From contig JADHXT010000198.1 in the NCBI GenBank assembly GCA_016782825.1, forward strand, positions 1 to 6,651: 6,651 bases of DNA, written 5' to 3'. Both the position numbers and the translations under genes were made by a program. A model generated the notes under the pieces. It searched no databases. It had not been told where the DNA came from and saw only the letters and a list, made by a program, of their open reading frames with translations. This DNA is from Candidatus Brocadiia bacterium. Its GTDB lineage: Bacteria; Planctomycetota; PUPC01; DSUN01. This document shows, piece by piece, positions 6,453 to 6,651 of the stretch. The first letter of the stretch is position 1. The number at the start of each line of letters is the position of its first letter.

Positions 6453-6500
6453 CCTTCTTGGAAGGTAACACTTCAGCCAAGTGAGGCCCCGGCAACGGGG
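6453..6500 (+). terminator. Cluster of three short hairpins after the sulfatase; possible weak terminator
   Basis: Three stems follow the sulfatase stop: CCTTC-TTG-GAAGG (6453-6465), CACTT-CAGCC-AAGTG (6469-6483), and CCCCG-GCAA-CGGGG (6487-6500). The last has a GNRA-type GCAA loop and should be very stable for its size. No T-tract follows (TAGCAGC), so intrinsic termination is doubtful, but the region is a reasonable transcript 3' end. A polypurine run (about 6426-6447) precedes the stems and has no start codon to serve. Confidence 0.35.
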
Positions 6501-6516
6501 TAGCAGCACAACCGGG

Positions 6517-6651
6517 TCATTCCGAGCGAAGGCCGTCTGCGGACGGCCGAAGCCGAGGAATCTGGCCCCAGGGGGAACCCAGCGGCCACCCTCGGACGGC
6601 GCGCGGCGCTCAGCCAGATTCCTCGGCTTCGCGTTGCTCCGCTCGGAATGA
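6517..6651. repeat. Inverted pair of intergenic repeat units (TCATTCCGAGCG...GAGGAATCTGGC type)
   Basis: Two copies of one unit lie head to head. Each unit begins TCATTCCGAGCG and ends GAAGCCGAGGAATCTGGC. The left copy is 6517-6566. The right copy, on the other strand, is 6651-6613. The outer arms match 12/12 (6517-6528 with 6640-6651) and the inner arms 19/19 (6548-6566 with 6613-6631). Between the conserved ends the middles differ: 20 nt on the left, including a perfect GGCCGTC-TGCG-GACGGCC hairpin (6531-6548), and 9 nt on the right. A 46-bp spacer (6567-6612) separates the units. No ORF is present. From memory, CATTCCGAGCG/GAGGAATCT repeats occur between genes in many environmental genomes; this looks like a REP- or MITE-like element. 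The window ends exactly at the outer base, so it may continue. Confidence 0.8.
6531..6548. repeat. Perfect hairpin within the left repeat unit
   Basis: GGCCGTC and GACGGCC pair perfectly around a TGCG loop. The hairpin occupies the variable middle of the left unit and is absent from the right unit, so it looks like an insertion or expansion in one copy. Confidence 0.65.

Noticed and set aside
6517..6651. A CRISPR array or rho-independent terminator in the right-end repeats.
   Set aside because: Only two units, in inverted orientation and with unequal middles, so not CRISPR. No T-run follows any stem, so not a classical terminator.
1..6651. Integrase, transposase, tRNA or attachment sites that would mark an island.
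   Set aside because: None found on either strand; cassette insertion of the ATPase pair therefore rests on gene context and codon use only.

Overview
The window is high-GC bacterial chromosomal DNA with four intact genes around one divergent promoter region. The style of the long secreted glycosidase-like protein, the S1-type sulfatase, the CBM-like C-terminus and the GC-rich codon bias suggest an environmental Planctomycetota- or PVC-like bacterium, possibly a related lineage such as Hydrogenedentota. This is inferred from protein style only; there is no rRNA or other phylogenetic marker here.

Layout, left to right. Positions 1-142 are non-coding and hold a perfect 16-bp GC-rich palindrome downstream of the first gene. 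Positions 143-3028 (minus strand) encode a 961-residue exported protein: signal peptide, N-terminal beta-rich region, TIM-barrel-like glycosidase core interrupted by a small insert domain, and a C-terminal CBM6/35-like jelly-roll region. Positions 3029-3167 form a 139-bp divergent intergenic region with a TTGACA-type promoter on the plus strand and a weaker candidate on the minus strand. The plus strand then carries three tightly packed genes: an AAA_21/OLD-like ABC-type ATPase (3168-4241), a DUF4276-family protein overlapping it by 4 nt (4238-4924), and a type I sulfatase starting 9 bp later (4934-6427). From 6428 to the end there is no gene. That stretch holds a polypurine run, three short hairpins, and a 135-bp inverted-repeat element whose outer end is exactly the window edge.

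Two themes meet here. The outer genes (secreted glycosidase-like protein and sulfatase) fit breakdown of sulfated polysaccharide. The inner pair (ATPase plus DUF4276) resembles two-gene OLD/PARIS-like conflict modules, in which an ABC-type ATPase works with a partner that may have a TOPRIM-like nuclease fold. It sits like a cassette between the two catabolic genes, has its own promoter, and appears to drive the sulfatase by read-through. The ATPase-DUF4276 pair is the best candidate for an uncharacterised system; its defence role is inference and cannot be proved from this sequence.
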